A DNA stretch of 64,000 nucleotides. It comes from Methylococcus sp. Mc7 (GTDB taxonomy: Bacteria > Pseudomonadota > Gammaproteobacteria > Methylococcales > Methylococcaceae). Made by a program: the position numbers and the translations under genes. Below the pieces are notes generated by a model, which made no database searches, had not been told where the DNA came from, and saw only the letters and a program-made list of their open reading frames with translations. The stretch covers positions 868,001 to 932,000 of the forward strand of contig NZ_CP079095.1 in the NCBI RefSeq assembly GCF_019285515.1, written 5' to 3'. Of this stretch, positions 17,876-26,495 are shown piece after piece (positions within the stretch are counted from its first letter, which is position 1; each line of letters opens with the position of its first letter).

Positions 17876-18561
17876 ACCTGCGCATCGTCGTGGTGGAAGA
17901 CTACCCGATCCTGCGGGAGGAACTGGTGCTCAGCCTCAACCAGGAAGGCTACAGGGCCGTCGGCGCGAACTGCGGCGAGGCGCTCGACGAACTGCTGGCG
18001 CTGGAGCCGGCGGATGTCCTGGTACTTGATCTGAACCTGCCCCAGGAAAGCGGCCTCAGCATCGCCCAGCGCATCCGCCGGGCCATGCCGCATATCGGCA
18101 TCGTCATGTTGACCGCACGGGTACGCGGCTCCGATAAGGTGTCGGGCTACGAAGCGGGCGCCGACCTTTATCTGACCAAACCCATCCATCCGCGCGAGCT
18201 GAGTGCCGCCATCGGGAATCTGGCACGGCGCCTGACAAAACCGGAACACGCCCACGATGCGGCTTGGCAACTCGATCATCGCGGCTTGCGTCTCTATGCT
18301 CCCGAGGGCGGCAGCGTGACCCTGACCGCCAGCGAAGCCCTCCTGCTGCGCAGCCTGGCATTGGCCCCTCAGCAGGCCCTTGAAGTCCACCAGTTGCTGA
18401 GCTGTTTGGAACAGCCGGCGGACGATGCTGGCAAGGCCAAGCTCGAAGTGCTGTTTTGCCGCCTGCGCAAGAAACTCAGCCCGCATGCCGCCGCAGTCCC
18501 CATCGTCAAAGCCATCCGCGGCCGCGGCTACCAGCTCTGCCTCCCGATTCGGGTGCGGTAA
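17860..18561 (+). CDS. OmpR-type DNA-binding response regulator
   Basis: The 233-residue protein has a receiver domain (IVVVEDYPILREEL, phosphoacceptor Asp in VLVLDLNLP near residue 58, switch Thr in VMLTAR, Lys in LTKPIHPREL) and a C-terminal winged helix of the OmpR class (VTLTASEALLLRSL, then FCRLRKKLSPHAAAVPIVKA, ending IRGRGYQLCLP). It overlaps the kinase gene by 16 nt; a GTG at 17872 would give the shorter GTGA overlap. GGTGGAG is well placed for ATG 17860. The Spy-like gene and sulfatase operon follow 190 bp downstream and are plausible targets. Confidence 0.9.
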   Translation: MDAAVNLRIVVVEDYPILREELVLSLNQEGYRAVGANCGEALDELLALEPADVLVLDLNLPQESGLSIAQRIRRAMPHIGIVMLTARVRGSDKVSGYEAGADLYLTKPIHPRELSAAIGNLARRLTKPEHAHDAAWQLDHRGLRLYAPEGGSVTLTASEALLLRSLALAPQQALEVHQLLSCLEQPADDAGKAKLEVLFCRLRKKLSPHAAAVPIVKAIRGRGYQLCLPIRVR

Positions 18562-18753
18562 ACCGCAGACAGTCGGACTCGCCCTCCCGCCCTCGGGCGC
18601 CTGGCTTCAGTCTCCGGCGCCGCGGTCTGAAAACCGTTCCATCGAAGCAACTCTCGGCGGACGATGCAAGCTTTTGCAAGAAAAGCTCGAGGCGATATGG
18701 CAATCTCCGTCAACGTTCCCCCTCCATCCATCCGACAAGACAGGAGCCCGACC

Positions 18754-19146
18754 ATGAACCACGTTATCAAGACCGCTCTGAGACTTGGCCTCTTTCTGGC
18801 GATAGCTTTGAGCACCGCCGCCCGTTCGGACGACTTCGACCAGCTCAAGGCCACTACGCCCGTCCAGCGGGCCGCAGCTCAGACCGAGTACATGAAAAGC
18901 CATCTGGCCCTGACGGATGCGCAGATCCCCAAAATCGCCGCTCTCAATCAGAAATACGCCGAACAAATGGAGCCCGTGATCAGGGGAACCGACGGGGGTT
19001 TGGGAAAAATGCTCAAGGCGAAAGCAATCCAGGAGAACAAGGATGCCGAACTGCGGCAGATCCTGACGCCCGCCCAGTTCGACAGCTTCGAGTCGTCCAA
19101 GGACGAAATGCGCGAAGCCGTAAAACGCGTGCTGATGAAAGACTGA
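18754..19146 (+). CDS. Small periplasmic protein with LTxxQ motifs (Spy/CpxP-like)
   Basis: The 130-residue protein has a clear signal peptide (MNHVIKTALRLGLFLAIALS, cleavage near ARSDD) and is otherwise helical and highly charged. Two LTxxQ motifs, LTDAQIPKI near residue 50 and LTPAQFDSF near residue 108, are the mark of the Spy/CpxP family of periplasmic chaperones and stress sensors. ATG 18754 has a good RBS (CAGGAG). It lies between a two-component system and the sulfatase gene (23 bp downstream), so it is probably co-expressed with the sulfatase. Confidence 0.78.
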   Translation: MNHVIKTALRLGLFLAIALSTAARSDDFDQLKATTPVQRAAAQTEYMKSHLALTDAQIPKIAALNQKYAEQMEPVIRGTDGGLGKMLKAKAIQENKDAELRQILTPAQFDSFESSKDEMREAVKRVLMKD

Positions 19147-19169
19147 GCCCAGCCGATACGAAGGCCCCC

Positions 19170-21374
19170 ATGTATTCAAGACTCTCATCGCTCGCTCTGG
19201 CCACTGGTCTCGTCGCCCTGGGCGCGGTGCCGGCCATCCAGGCTCAAGCCAAGGTTTCGAAACAGCACCCCAACATCCTGTTCATCGTGATGGACGATGT
19301 CGGCATCGACCAGATGAAGATTTTCGGGTACGGCGGCGCGGAGGCACCGAAAACGCCAAACATAGACGCCTTGGCGCTCGGCGGCGTCCGGTTCCGCAAT
19401 GCGTGGACCATGCCGAGCTGCTCGCCGAGCCGCGCGACTTTCTTCGACGGCCGCTATCCGTTCCGGACCAACGTGCTCAATGCCGTCACCTCCATGGATC
19501 TGGCCAACTCGCAAGTCTCGCCCTATGAGGAGACCGCGCCGAAAATCCTGAAGAAAAGCGGCTACGCCAGTGCGTTGTTCGGCAAGATGCACCTGTCCGG
19601 TTCCGACCTCGGTCCCGCCAACAACCCCTTGGGCGACAACGTGATGCGGGTGCTCGGCTGGGACTATTTCGAAGGCTATCTCGACGGCGCCCCCTACCCG
19701 ATCGACCCGACCGCAGGCGGCGTCAGCGCCAAATTCCCCGACTTGGCCGACAAGAACATCTACCCGTGCGGCTTCGTCCCGAACGAAACCGACAACCCGG
19801 CCTACGGCGCCAATCAGGGTGCCTGCTATACGGCGGACAACGGCTGCGCCGAGCTGTCGACCGCCGATTCGCCGACGCCGGGCAAGCTTTGCCTGGAGCG
19901 CGGCGGCATCTTCGACCCCAAGGCCGCCTGCCAGTCGCCGCGGCCCGCCTACCTGGATTTCTCGGTGCAGAACGGCTACTACACCGGCCTGTGGGTGATC
20001 AACAAAGAGGACGGCAGCACCGAGACCATTCCGGCCTCCGGTGGCCGCGCCCGAGGCTACCGGACCACGCTGGAGACCGACCGGGCCATCGCGTGGATCA
20101 AGCGCCAGCCGGTGGACAAGCCCTGGATGGTAAGCCTCGGCTATTCCGCGATTCACGCCCCCTTGCAACCACCGCCGGCTGCGCTGTTGCCTGCCGGCTC
20201 CGCCGATACCGACGGCTACAACTGCACCGACGCCGGCCAGCAAAGGGTGATGGGCACCCTGATGCTGGAAGCCATGGATAAGGAAATCGGCCGGCTCCTG
20301 GTCGAAACCGGCCTAGCAAAACGCTCGACCGGCGGCGGCATCGAATACCGTCCTGAAGCCACCGACACCGCCATCGTCGTCGTCGGCGACAACGGCACCT
20401 ATACCTTCAGCGTCAAGGCGCCGTTCAATCCGGTCCGCGCCAAGGGCACACCGTACCAGACCGGCGTATGGGTACCGCTGATCGTGGCCGGGCCCATGGT
20501 CAAGCAGCCGGGCCGGGAGGTCCCCCACATGATCAGCTCCGCCGATCTGTTCGCGCTGTTCGGAGAATTGGCCGGTGTAGACGTGCGCAAGGCCGTGCCG
20601 AAGAGCCACGCGCTCGATTCGGCCCCGATGCTGTCCTATCTGACCCAGCCCGGCCGCAGCTCCATCCGCAGCTTCAACTACACCCAAATGGGCGACAATC
20701 TCAGAGCCAACGGCAGCAGTGCGCCGCCCTGCCTGATCGAAGCCGCGAACCTGTGCGTGCAGGTCTTCCCTCAGCAGGCCGTATGCGAGGACCAGGGCGG
20801 CACATGGTACGGCCCGGGCGGGGCAGCCGAACCGGAAAAGTACCCTGACGGGCTCCCCTCCTGCTGCGCGCTGAACCAGTACCTCACCGGAAACGGCCAA
20901 GCCGAAGCCGATATCCTGCCCGTCGACCAGAAAGCCATCCGCAACGACGGCTTCAAGCTGGTGCGGATGGAGCGCGTCAATTGCTCGACCGGAGGCACCG
21001 ACATCACCGATGAGCTGTACGAGATCAACGAAAAGGCGCCCGTTCCCAAGCTGGACAATGGCATCGACAATCTGCTCGACAACCACAAGCTGACGCTCAG
21101 ACAGCGACTGAATTACCAGGCTCTGCTGAAAAAGCTCGGCCTGCTCGAACAGAGCTCGGTCAGTTGCCCCGGCGACGGCAACCTGGACCTGGTGGTCGAT
21201 GGCAAGGACCTCCAAGGCTGGCAGCAGTTCAGCACACTGAATCAAGGTCGGTCCAGCTGGTACGACTTCAACCTCGACGGACTCACCGACGAACCGGACA
21301 AGGCGATCATCCAGCAGAACCTGGGGAAAAACTGCAAGCCGTGGAACGTCCTGCAAACGGGCACGGGCTACTGA
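19170..21374 (+). CDS. Exported type I sulfatase with C-terminal dockerin-like calcium repeats
   Basis: The 734-residue protein has a signal peptide (MYSRLSSLALATGLVALGAV, cleavage near IQAQA). It opens with the alkaline-phosphatase-fold motif NILFIVMDDVGIDQM and has the sulfatase signature SCSPSRATFFDGRYP, whose Cys near residue 88 is converted to formylglycine. GKMHLSG and VVGDNGTYTF fit metal- and substrate-site elements. An unusual insert near residues 195-265 is Cys-rich. The last 70 residues hold two EF-hand-like loops (DGNLDLVVDGKDLQGW and YDFNLDGLTDEPDKAIIQQN), like a dockerin pair. Its maturase gene starts one base after the stop. The natural sulfate ester is unknown. Confidence 0.9.
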   Translation: MYSRLSSLALATGLVALGAVPAIQAQAKVSKQHPNILFIVMDDVGIDQMKIFGYGGAEAPKTPNIDALALGGVRFRNAWTMPSCSPSRATFFDGRYPFRTNVLNAVTSMDLANSQVSPYEETAPKILKKSGYASALFGKMHLSGSDLGPANNPLGDNVMRVLGWDYFEGYLDGAPYPIDPTAGGVSAKFPDLADKNIYPCGFVPNETDNPAYGANQGACYTADNGCAELSTADSPTPGKLCLERGGIFDPKAACQSPRPAYLDFSVQNGYYTGLWVINKEDGSTETIPASGGRARGYRTTLETDRAIAWIKRQPVDKPWMVSLGYSAIHAPLQPPPAALLPAGSADTDGYNCTDAGQQRVMGTLMLEAMDKEIGRLLVETGLAKRSTGGGIEYRPEATDTAIVVVGDNGTYTFSVKAPFNPVRAKGTPYQTGVWVPLIVAGPMVKQPGREVPHMISSADLFALFGELAGVDVRKAVPKSHALDSAPMLSYLTQPGRSSIRSFNYTQMGDNLRANGSSAPPCLIEAANLCVQVFPQQAVCEDQGGTWYGPGGAAEPEKYPDGLPSCCALNQYLTGNGQAEADILPVDQKAIRNDGFKLVRMERVNCSTGGTDITDELYEINEKAPVPKLDNGIDNLLDNHKLTLRQRLNYQALLKKLGLLEQSSVSCPGDGNLDLVVDGKDLQGWQQFSTLNQGRSSWYDFNLDGLTDEPDKAIIQQNLGKNCKPWNVLQTGTGY

Positions 21375-21375
21375 A

Positions 21376-22431
21376 ATGCGCCGGACGCAATTCGCGCAAT
21401 GTGCTCGTCGAGTCGGGACGGTTTTTGCGTTAGCGGCGGCCCTCCTCTCGGAGGGAGCCACCGGGACGGCCAAGCCGGCAGCGGAGAGCGGGACCTTCGC
21501 CGGAATGGTGAGCATTCCCGGCGGCGAATTCGACATGGGGAGCGATGCCAGGCTGGCGCGCCCCGACGAGCGCCCGGTACACCGCGTGCAGGTCGACCCG
21601 TTTCGGATGGACGCCACCGAAGTGACCAATGCGCAGTTCCGGCGTTTCGTCGAGGCGACCGGCTACGTCACGACCGCCGAAAAGCCGCCGCGACTGAAAG
21701 ACGTCATGGCCCAGCTCCCTCCCGGCTCGCCCACGCCCCCGCCCGCCAGCCTGGTCCCCGGCGCCCTGGTGTTCGTTTCCCCTTCGGGAGGGGAATGGTG
21801 GTGGCGATGGGTGGCCGGCGCCGACTGGAAGCATCCCCAGGGTCCGGCCAGCAATGTCGAGGGCCTGGACAACCATCCGGTCGTGCAGGTGTCCTGGTTC
21901 GACGCCGAGGCCTATTGCCGCTGGGCCGGGAAACGCCTGCCGACGGAGGCCGAGTGGGAGTTCGCCGCCCGCGGTGGCCTGAAAGGGAAAACCTACGCCT
22001 GGGGCGACGCCGATCCCTACCACGGCAAGCCCCTCGCCAATATCTGGCAAGGCGACTTCCCCAGGCAAAACACCGTTGCGGACGGCTACAAGGGCACGAG
22101 CCCGGTGCGCTCCTTCCCGCCCAACGGCTACGGCCTGTACGACATGACGGGGAATGTCTGGGAGTGGGTGCAGGACTGGTACCGTTTCGATGCCTACGCC
22201 CGGCGCGCCTCGAAGTCGGTGCCGGCGAATCCCCAAGGCCCCGCCGACAGCTTCGACCCCGAGGAGCCCTACATTCAAAAACGCGTCCAGCGCGGCGGCT
22301 CGTTCCTGTGCGACGACGGCTACTGCGCCAGCTACCGCCCCAGCGCCCGCATGAAGGCCAGCCCCGATACCGGGCTCAGCCATACGGGGTTTCGTTGCGT
22401 CGTGTCTTCAGCCGCTCCCCATAGGCCGTAA
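21376..22431 (+). CDS. Formylglycine-generating enzyme (sulfatase-modifying factor), apparently exported
   Basis: FGE oxidises the sulfatase CxPxR cysteine to formylglycine with oxygen and copper. The 351-residue protein carries the full family fold: MVSIPGGEFDMGSD, RPVHRVQVDPFRMDATEVTN, the KRLPTEAEWEFAARGG block, NVWEWVQDWY, and the catalytic region RVQRGGSFLCDDGYCASYRP with the two active-site Cys, ending in GFRCV. The first 30 residues (RRVGTVFALAAALLSEGA) look like a signal peptide. It is 1 bp from the sulfatase gene, so the two act together. Most bacterial FGEs are cytosolic, so export is noteworthy. Confidence 0.92.
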   Translation: MRRTQFAQCARRVGTVFALAAALLSEGATGTAKPAAESGTFAGMVSIPGGEFDMGSDARLARPDERPVHRVQVDPFRMDATEVTNAQFRRFVEATGYVTTAEKPPRLKDVMAQLPPGSPTPPPASLVPGALVFVSPSGGEWWWRWVAGADWKHPQGPASNVEGLDNHPVVQVSWFDAEAYCRWAGKRLPTEAEWEFAARGGLKGKTYAWGDADPYHGKPLANIWQGDFPRQNTVADGYKGTSPVRSFPPNGYGLYDMTGNVWEWVQDWYRFDAYARRASKSVPANPQGPADSFDPEEPYIQKRVQRGGSFLCDDGYCASYRPSARMKASPDTGLSHTGFRCVVSSAAPHRP

Positions 22432-22462
22432 GCGGGGGACACTCGCATCAGCGGCGGACCTG

Positions 22463-23422
22463 CTACTTCCGCTCCGCCTCGATACGCTTCAGCAAGGAAA
22501 ACAGGTCGCTGCGGGTGGACAGGACGATGGTGGCGTCGCGGTCGATGATCCTGCGGTAGGTTTCCATGCTCTTGAGGAAGCGGTAGAACTCGGCGGCCTC
22601 GGGGCGCTGGGTGTAGGCCTTGGCGTAGATCTCGGTGGCCTTGGCATCGGCTTCGCCGACGATCTCCTGGACCCGTTTGTAGGCGGTGGACGCGATCTCG
22701 TTGATGTCGCGCTCCTTGTTGCCGGCGATGCGGGCCGCCTCGCCCTCCCCTTCCGAACGGAAGCGCTGGGCGATCTGCAGGCGCTCGCTGATCATGCGCT
22801 GGTGGATGCGTTCCAACACCTCCGGGTTGTAGTTGAGACGCTTGAAGCGCACGTCGAGCAGCTCGATGCCGAATTCCGCCAGTTTGGGGGCCGCACTCTC
22901 GAACACGTCTTTCTCGATCTGCTGCCGCCCGACCCGGATCGGGCGCAGCCCCACCACCGGCAACTGCGCGGCGAGGCCTTCGTCCCGCAAAGGCTGACGC
23001 ACCTTGTCGCTGCGCACGACCTCGATCAGCTCGTGCCGCGCGATCGCGGTGCGGGTCTCGCTGCCGAGAATGTCCTCCAGCCGCGACTGGGCGCTGCGCT
23101 CGTCCCGCAGTCGCAGGTAATAGCGCATGGCGTCGGTGATGCGCCAGCGGGCGAAGGTGTCGACCTGGATGTACGTCTTGTCCTTGGTGGACATCTCGAC
23201 CATGGGGCCGTCCCAGGCCAGGTAGCGCTTGTCGAAACGGTTGACCTGCTGGACGAAAGGCAGCTTGAAGTGGAGACCGGGGTCGGTGATCGGCTCGCCC
23301 ACCGGACGGCCGAACTGGGTCACGATGACCTGCTGGGTCTGGTCGACGGTGTAAGCGGACAGGTACAGCGCCAGCAGCACCAGCGCGGCCACGAGGGAAA
23401 CCAGGTGTCTTGCGGCGATCAT
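22463..23422 (-). CDS. hflC: HflC, regulator of the FtsH protease
   Basis: HflC is a SPFH/prohibitin-domain membrane protein which, with HflK, forms a periplasm-facing cage around FtsH. The 319-residue protein has one N-terminal transmembrane helix (LVSLVAALVLLALYLSAYTV), the typical QTQQVIVTQFGRPVGEPI, DPGLHFKLPFVQQVNRFDKR and a long alpha-helical C-terminal part (EGEGEAARIAGNKERDINEI). The frame extends far upstream but the ATG at 23422 gives an ATGA overlap with hflK and starts at the conserved N-terminus. Confidence 0.95.
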   Translation of the reverse strand: MIAARHLVSLVAALVLLALYLSAYTVDQTQQVIVTQFGRPVGEPITDPGLHFKLPFVQQVNRFDKRYLAWDGPMVEMSTKDKTYIQVDTFARWRITDAMRYYLRLRDERSAQSRLEDILGSETRTAIARHELIEVVRSDKVRQPLRDEGLAAQLPVVGLRPIRVGRQQIEKDVFESAAPKLAEFGIELLDVRFKRLNYNPEVLERIHQRMISERLQIAQRFRSEGEGEAARIAGNKERDINEIASTAYKRVQEIVGEADAKATEIYAKAYTQRPEAAEFYRFLKSMETYRRIIDRDATIVLSTRSDLFSLLKRIEAERK

Positions 23423-24408
23423 CGCTTTTCCTCCTGCATGGCGGCCGGCAGGGGCAGCATCGGCAATATCTGCTGCACCGTCTCGTCGACCACGATCGAC
23501 TGCTTGGCCTGTGGCAGCACGTCGCCCATGGTTTCGAGGTAGAGCCGGGTGCGCGTCACCTCCGGCGCCTTGACGTACTGCTCCAGCACGGCGCTGAAGG
23601 CCGCGACGTCGCCTTCCGCCTCGTTGATCCGCTTGAAGCGGTATCCTTCCGCCGCCCGGATCTGCTGGTCGGCCTCGCCGCGGGCGCGGGGCACCGCCTT
23701 GTTGTATTCGCCGTTGGCGAGGTTGATGACGTTTTCGCGGTCCTGCTGGGCCCGGTTGACTTCGTTGAAGGAGGGCTGGACCGGCTCCGGCGGATTGACG
23801 TTCTTGAGCTGCACCTGGCTGATGGAGACGCCCAGGTGATAAAGCTCGGCCAGCGTGCGCATCCGCTGCAGCGAGGTCTCTTCGATCTCCTGCCGCCCGA
23901 TGGTGATGATTTCGTCCACCGTGCGGTCGCCGACCACGGTGCGCATGACGGACTCGGAAATGTCGCGCAGGGTGAGGCCGGGATCGCGCACCGCGAACAG
24001 ATAGTCTTGCGGCTCGGTGATGCGGTACTGCACGATCCACTCCACCAGCGCCGCATTGAGGTCGCCGGTGACCATGGAACGTTCCTTGCCGGGTTCACGA
24101 CCCACCTGGTCCGGATTGGTCGCGCCCGTCGTGGCGAACCCGAACTCCAGCTTGAGCTGGCGCTGGGTCGGCACGGCGATGACGCTGTCGATGCCGTAGG
24201 GCAGCTTGAAATGGAGCCCCGGCGGCACCTTGCGGATGTACTTGCCGAACCGGAGCACGACGCCTTCGGATTCGGCGGGAATCGTGTAATAGGCGGTCCA
24301 CAGCGCCATGAGCGCCAACACGATCAGGACGATGCGGGCAGGCGAAGCCGGCAGCGATCCGGGCAGTGGCTTGGAGATGCGTCCCCAGGGAGAGTTCGAA
24401 TTTTCCAT
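23419..24408 (-). CDS. hflK: HflK, partner of HflC
   Basis: HflK shares the SPFH fold. The 329 residues start with a short Ser/Pro-rich cytoplasmic segment, then a transmembrane helix (IVLIVLALMALWTAYYTI), the SPFH domain (GVVLRFGKYIRKVPPGLHFK, PYGIDSVIAVPTQRQL), MVTGDLNAALVEWIVQYRI and the helical region FNEVNRAQQDRENVINLANG. The N-terminal Gly-rich tract seen in E. coli HflK is nearly absent. It is coupled to hflC by a 4-bp overlap. No hflX/hfq is adjacent. Confidence 0.95.
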   Translation of the reverse strand: MENSNSPWGRISKPLPGSLPASPARIVLIVLALMALWTAYYTIPAESEGVVLRFGKYIRKVPPGLHFKLPYGIDSVIAVPTQRQLKLEFGFATTGATNPDQVGREPGKERSMVTGDLNAALVEWIVQYRITEPQDYLFAVRDPGLTLRDISESVMRTVVGDRTVDEIITIGRQEIEETSLQRMRTLAELYHLGVSISQVQLKNVNPPEPVQPSFNEVNRAQQDRENVINLANGEYNKAVPRARGEADQQIRAAEGYRFKRINEAEGDVAAFSAVLEQYVKAPEVTRTRLYLETMGDVLPQAKQSIVVDETVQQILPMLPLPAAMQEEKR

Positions 24409-24450
24409 ACCGGCTCCTCGTCGACGAACTGCGAAACAAGCGGGTCTCGA

Positions 24451-25149
24451 TCAGTTTAGCTGGAGCTCGACGGTGCCGCTCACGTTCACCTCGACCTTCT
24501 GCGTGCCGGCTTCGATCGGTACCGGCACGGCCGCCTCCACGGCCATGGCGCGCATGCCCAGCGCCATCGGCCGGACCGGCGGACCGCCGGTATCGACCCG
24601 CAGGGCGACGATCCGGTAGCGGCTGCGGCCCAGTTCGCGGGTCACCAATTCGGCACGCTGGCGGAACGCCCCCAGCGCTTCTTTGATCAAGCCGTCTTCG
24701 GCTTCTTTACGTTTCTGCGGCGAGGTTTCGTAACCGACGGATTCGAGATGAAGCTGCTGCTGAAGCTCCCCCAGCAGGCCGCCGAGCTTGCCGGCATCGA
24801 GGCTTTCCAGCCGGATCGCCTGCTTCACCCGCCAGCCGCTGATGCGCTCCTTCTGGTAGACCGGCGAAGTCTGGTAACCGAGGGTCTGTACCTTGATCTC
24901 CGGCACCTGCTTGATCCGGTCGACCGCCTTGGCGATGGTCTTGTTGACCTCGACGGCCAGGGCCGCGGCCTTGGGGCCCTCCATCTCGCTGGAAAGCATG
25001 GCGACGAGGATGTCGTTCTGGACCTCACCCTGAGCTTCGGACGATAGATCGATTCGGTCGTAAGTCAATGGCGCTCGCTCGTCCGCCTGCACGGCGGACA
25101 GGGCCGACAACGCCAGCAGAAAACCCAAAACCCGGATTCGCGCATTCAA
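24451..25149 (-). CDS. SIMPL-domain (DUF541) periplasmic protein
   Basis: The 232-residue protein has a signal peptide (RVLGFLLALSALSAVQA) and the SIMPL domain found in exported oxidative-stress-related proteins: DLSSEAQGEVQNDILVAMLS, KVQTLGYQTSPVYQKERISG and GWRVKQAIRLES. The start appears to be TTG at 25149, since AGAGGGGG stands just upstream and no in-frame ATG or GTG precedes the signal. The frame is open another 190 codons upstream without conserved sequence. It is 42 bp downstream of the hflK start, on the same strand but upstream in transcription, so it may lead the hflK-hflC operon. Confidence 0.8.
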   Translation of the reverse strand: MNARIRVLGFLLALSALSAVQADERAPLTYDRIDLSSEAQGEVQNDILVAMLSSEMEGPKAAALAVEVNKTIAKAVDRIKQVPEIKVQTLGYQTSPVYQKERISGWRVKQAIRLESLDAGKLGGLLGELQQQLHLESVGYETSPQKRKEAEDGLIKEALGAFRQRAELVTRELGRSRYRIVALRVDTGGPPVRPMALGMRAMAVEAAVPVPIEAGTQKVEVNVSGTVELQLN

Positions 25150-25308
25150 GGCAAGTTCCCCCTCTTGGCAGGTTGCGATCACGGTGCCCCGGCTGTATAG
25201 GGCACGGGCAGTATGCTGCAAGTCACCGCGGATTGCACCGCTTGCCTCCCCGGGACCGTTTAAGGGATCATCGAACCCCATTTCTCTCCCACTTCCGGAA
25301 GTGACGAT

Positions 25309-25581
25309 ATGAAGCAACGCCTGCGTGGCATGACACGCGCCCTGCTGCCGGCCGCACTCGGACTGATCCTGGCCGCCTGCGAAAACAAGGTGACCCGCGA
25401 GAACTACGACAAGCTCGCCATCGGCATGGAATATTCCAAGGTCGTCGAGCTGCTGGGCCAACCGGAGAGCTGCCAGTCCGTGGTTTCGGTCAAGAGCTGC
25501 GTCTGGGGCAAGGACCCCAAGACCATCAGCGTGCAGTTCATGGGCGAGAAGATATTGTTCTATTCGAACACCGGCCTTTAA
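25309..25581 (+). CDS. Small lipoprotein, SmpA/BamE-like (DUF3862-like)
   Basis: The 90-residue protein has a lipoprotein signal (LLPAALGLILAACENK, lipobox LAAC). The mature part KLAIGMEYSKVVELLGQPES, then SCVWGKDPKTISVQFMGEKI, follows the BamE/SmpA-like pattern in which a helix-turn with MxxxxVxxLLGxP is followed by a three-stranded sheet. Two Cys (in ESCQS and KSCVW) may form a disulfide. It stands alone between divergent genes. BamE itself is less likely because the BamE NPYR-type motif is missing. Confidence 0.75.
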   Translation: MKQRLRGMTRALLPAALGLILAACENKVTRENYDKLAIGMEYSKVVELLGQPESCQSVVSVKSCVWGKDPKTISVQFMGEKILFYSNTGL

Positions 25582-25599
25582 CGTGAAAGTCGCCGCACC

Positions 25600-25776
25600 T
25601 TTGCTCCCTTCTCCCTCTGGGAGAAGGCCGGGGTGAGGGAGAGCGTAGCGAGGGAGCCCGACCAGCGGGTAGGGCGGAACCGTCTTTTCCGGTTCCGCCA
25701 GATGCGGCGGATCGCCTGCCGGCATCCGCCCTACGGGACTTTCATCATCCAGGGTGGCTGGTCGCCATGATCGTTA
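25600..25776. repeat. REP-like composite repeat downstream of the lipoprotein gene
   Basis: The stretch has two modules. The first is CTCCCTCTGGGAGAAGGCCGG followed by GGTGAGGGAG, a hairpin-forming repeat that recurs at 27244 and 41421. The second is GTAGGGCGGAACCG...CGGTTCCGCC...GCATCCGCCCTACG. It ends with the 21-mer at 25756-25776 (GGCTGGTCGCCATGATCGTTA less its first base), which occurs again at 35817-35837 after a similar repeat. The start codon of the following protease gene lies in the last copy. Confidence 0.75.
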
Positions 25777-26489
25777 GAATGGCTTGCTCCAAAGACCCGT
25801 GGCCGGGAATCGCCCGGCCGTATCTGCTGGCATGCGCGATCTTCGGGCCGTGGCCGGCTTGCACCGACGCGGCGGGGCTGGCGGATCAGCTCGCCGCACT
25901 GGCGCAGGAGAACGGATTCTCGATCGAAGGGCTCGACCGCTTGAGCGCCGAACCGGGCCGCACCGCCGAAGGCGGTATCAAAGACCGCCTGAAGGCGCTA
26001 TTGCAGGGTTACAACTACATTCTGGCGGAAAGCCGGCCGGGGCGGATCGAGCGGCTGGTCATCACCGGCACCGCCCGCGGCGGAGGGAAACCGCCGCCGA
26101 GCTCGACCATCCCCACCCTCCGCATCGGCGCTCATCACCAGGTGGAGGCCGTCCTGGTCGGCCCGAACGGGGTTCCGCAGACCGTATCCGTCCTGGTCGA
26201 CACCGGCGCATCGACGGTGGTGCTGCCGACCTCGATGATCAACACCCTGGGATTCGATGCCGAAAGGCTTTCCGCCGGCATCAGCCAGACCGCGAGCGGC
26301 CAGGTCCGCACCCAGACCGGCGTGCTTCCCTCCGTCACCGTCGGCCCCGCCTCCGCCGAGAACGTCCCGGTCAGCTTCATCGCCGACAAACGACTGAACG
26401 GCGCGATGCTGCTGGGCATGAGCTATCTGAACCGGTTCCGCGTCACCATCGACGACGAACACGACGAGATCGTGCTCCTGGCGAAATAG
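25767..26489 (+). CDS. Exported retropepsin-like aspartyl protease
   Basis: The 240-residue protein has a probable signal or anchor (RPYLLACAIFGPWPACTDAAG), a first domain of about 80 residues, and a single retropepsin-like domain with the catalytic motif VLVDTGASTVVLPTSMI near residue 145 and the flap-like GAMLLGMSYLNRFRVTIDD near the end. One-domain aspartyl proteases of this clan act as dimers. The first ATG (25767) lies in a repeated 21-mer; ATG 25779 (MACSKDPW) is an alternative. The 3' end is 6 bp from the convergent HugZ-like gene. Its substrate is unknown. Confidence 0.82.
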   Translation: MIVRMACSKDPWPGIARPYLLACAIFGPWPACTDAAGLADQLAALAQENGFSIEGLDRLSAEPGRTAEGGIKDRLKALLQGYNYILAESRPGRIERLVITGTARGGGKPPPSSTIPTLRIGAHHQVEAVLVGPNGVPQTVSVLVDTGASTVVLPTSMINTLGFDAERLSAGISQTASGQVRTQTGVLPSVTVGPASAENVPVSFIADKRLNGAMLLGMSYLNRFRVTIDDEHDEIVLLAK

Positions 26490-26495
26490 CCCGCC

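Noticed and set aside
25749-25780. Attachment site (att) interpretation of the shared 21-mer
   Set aside because: No integrase is seen between the two copies and the interval holds core genes (prfB, lysS, hflKC nearby), so a 10-kb island bounded by them is unlikely.
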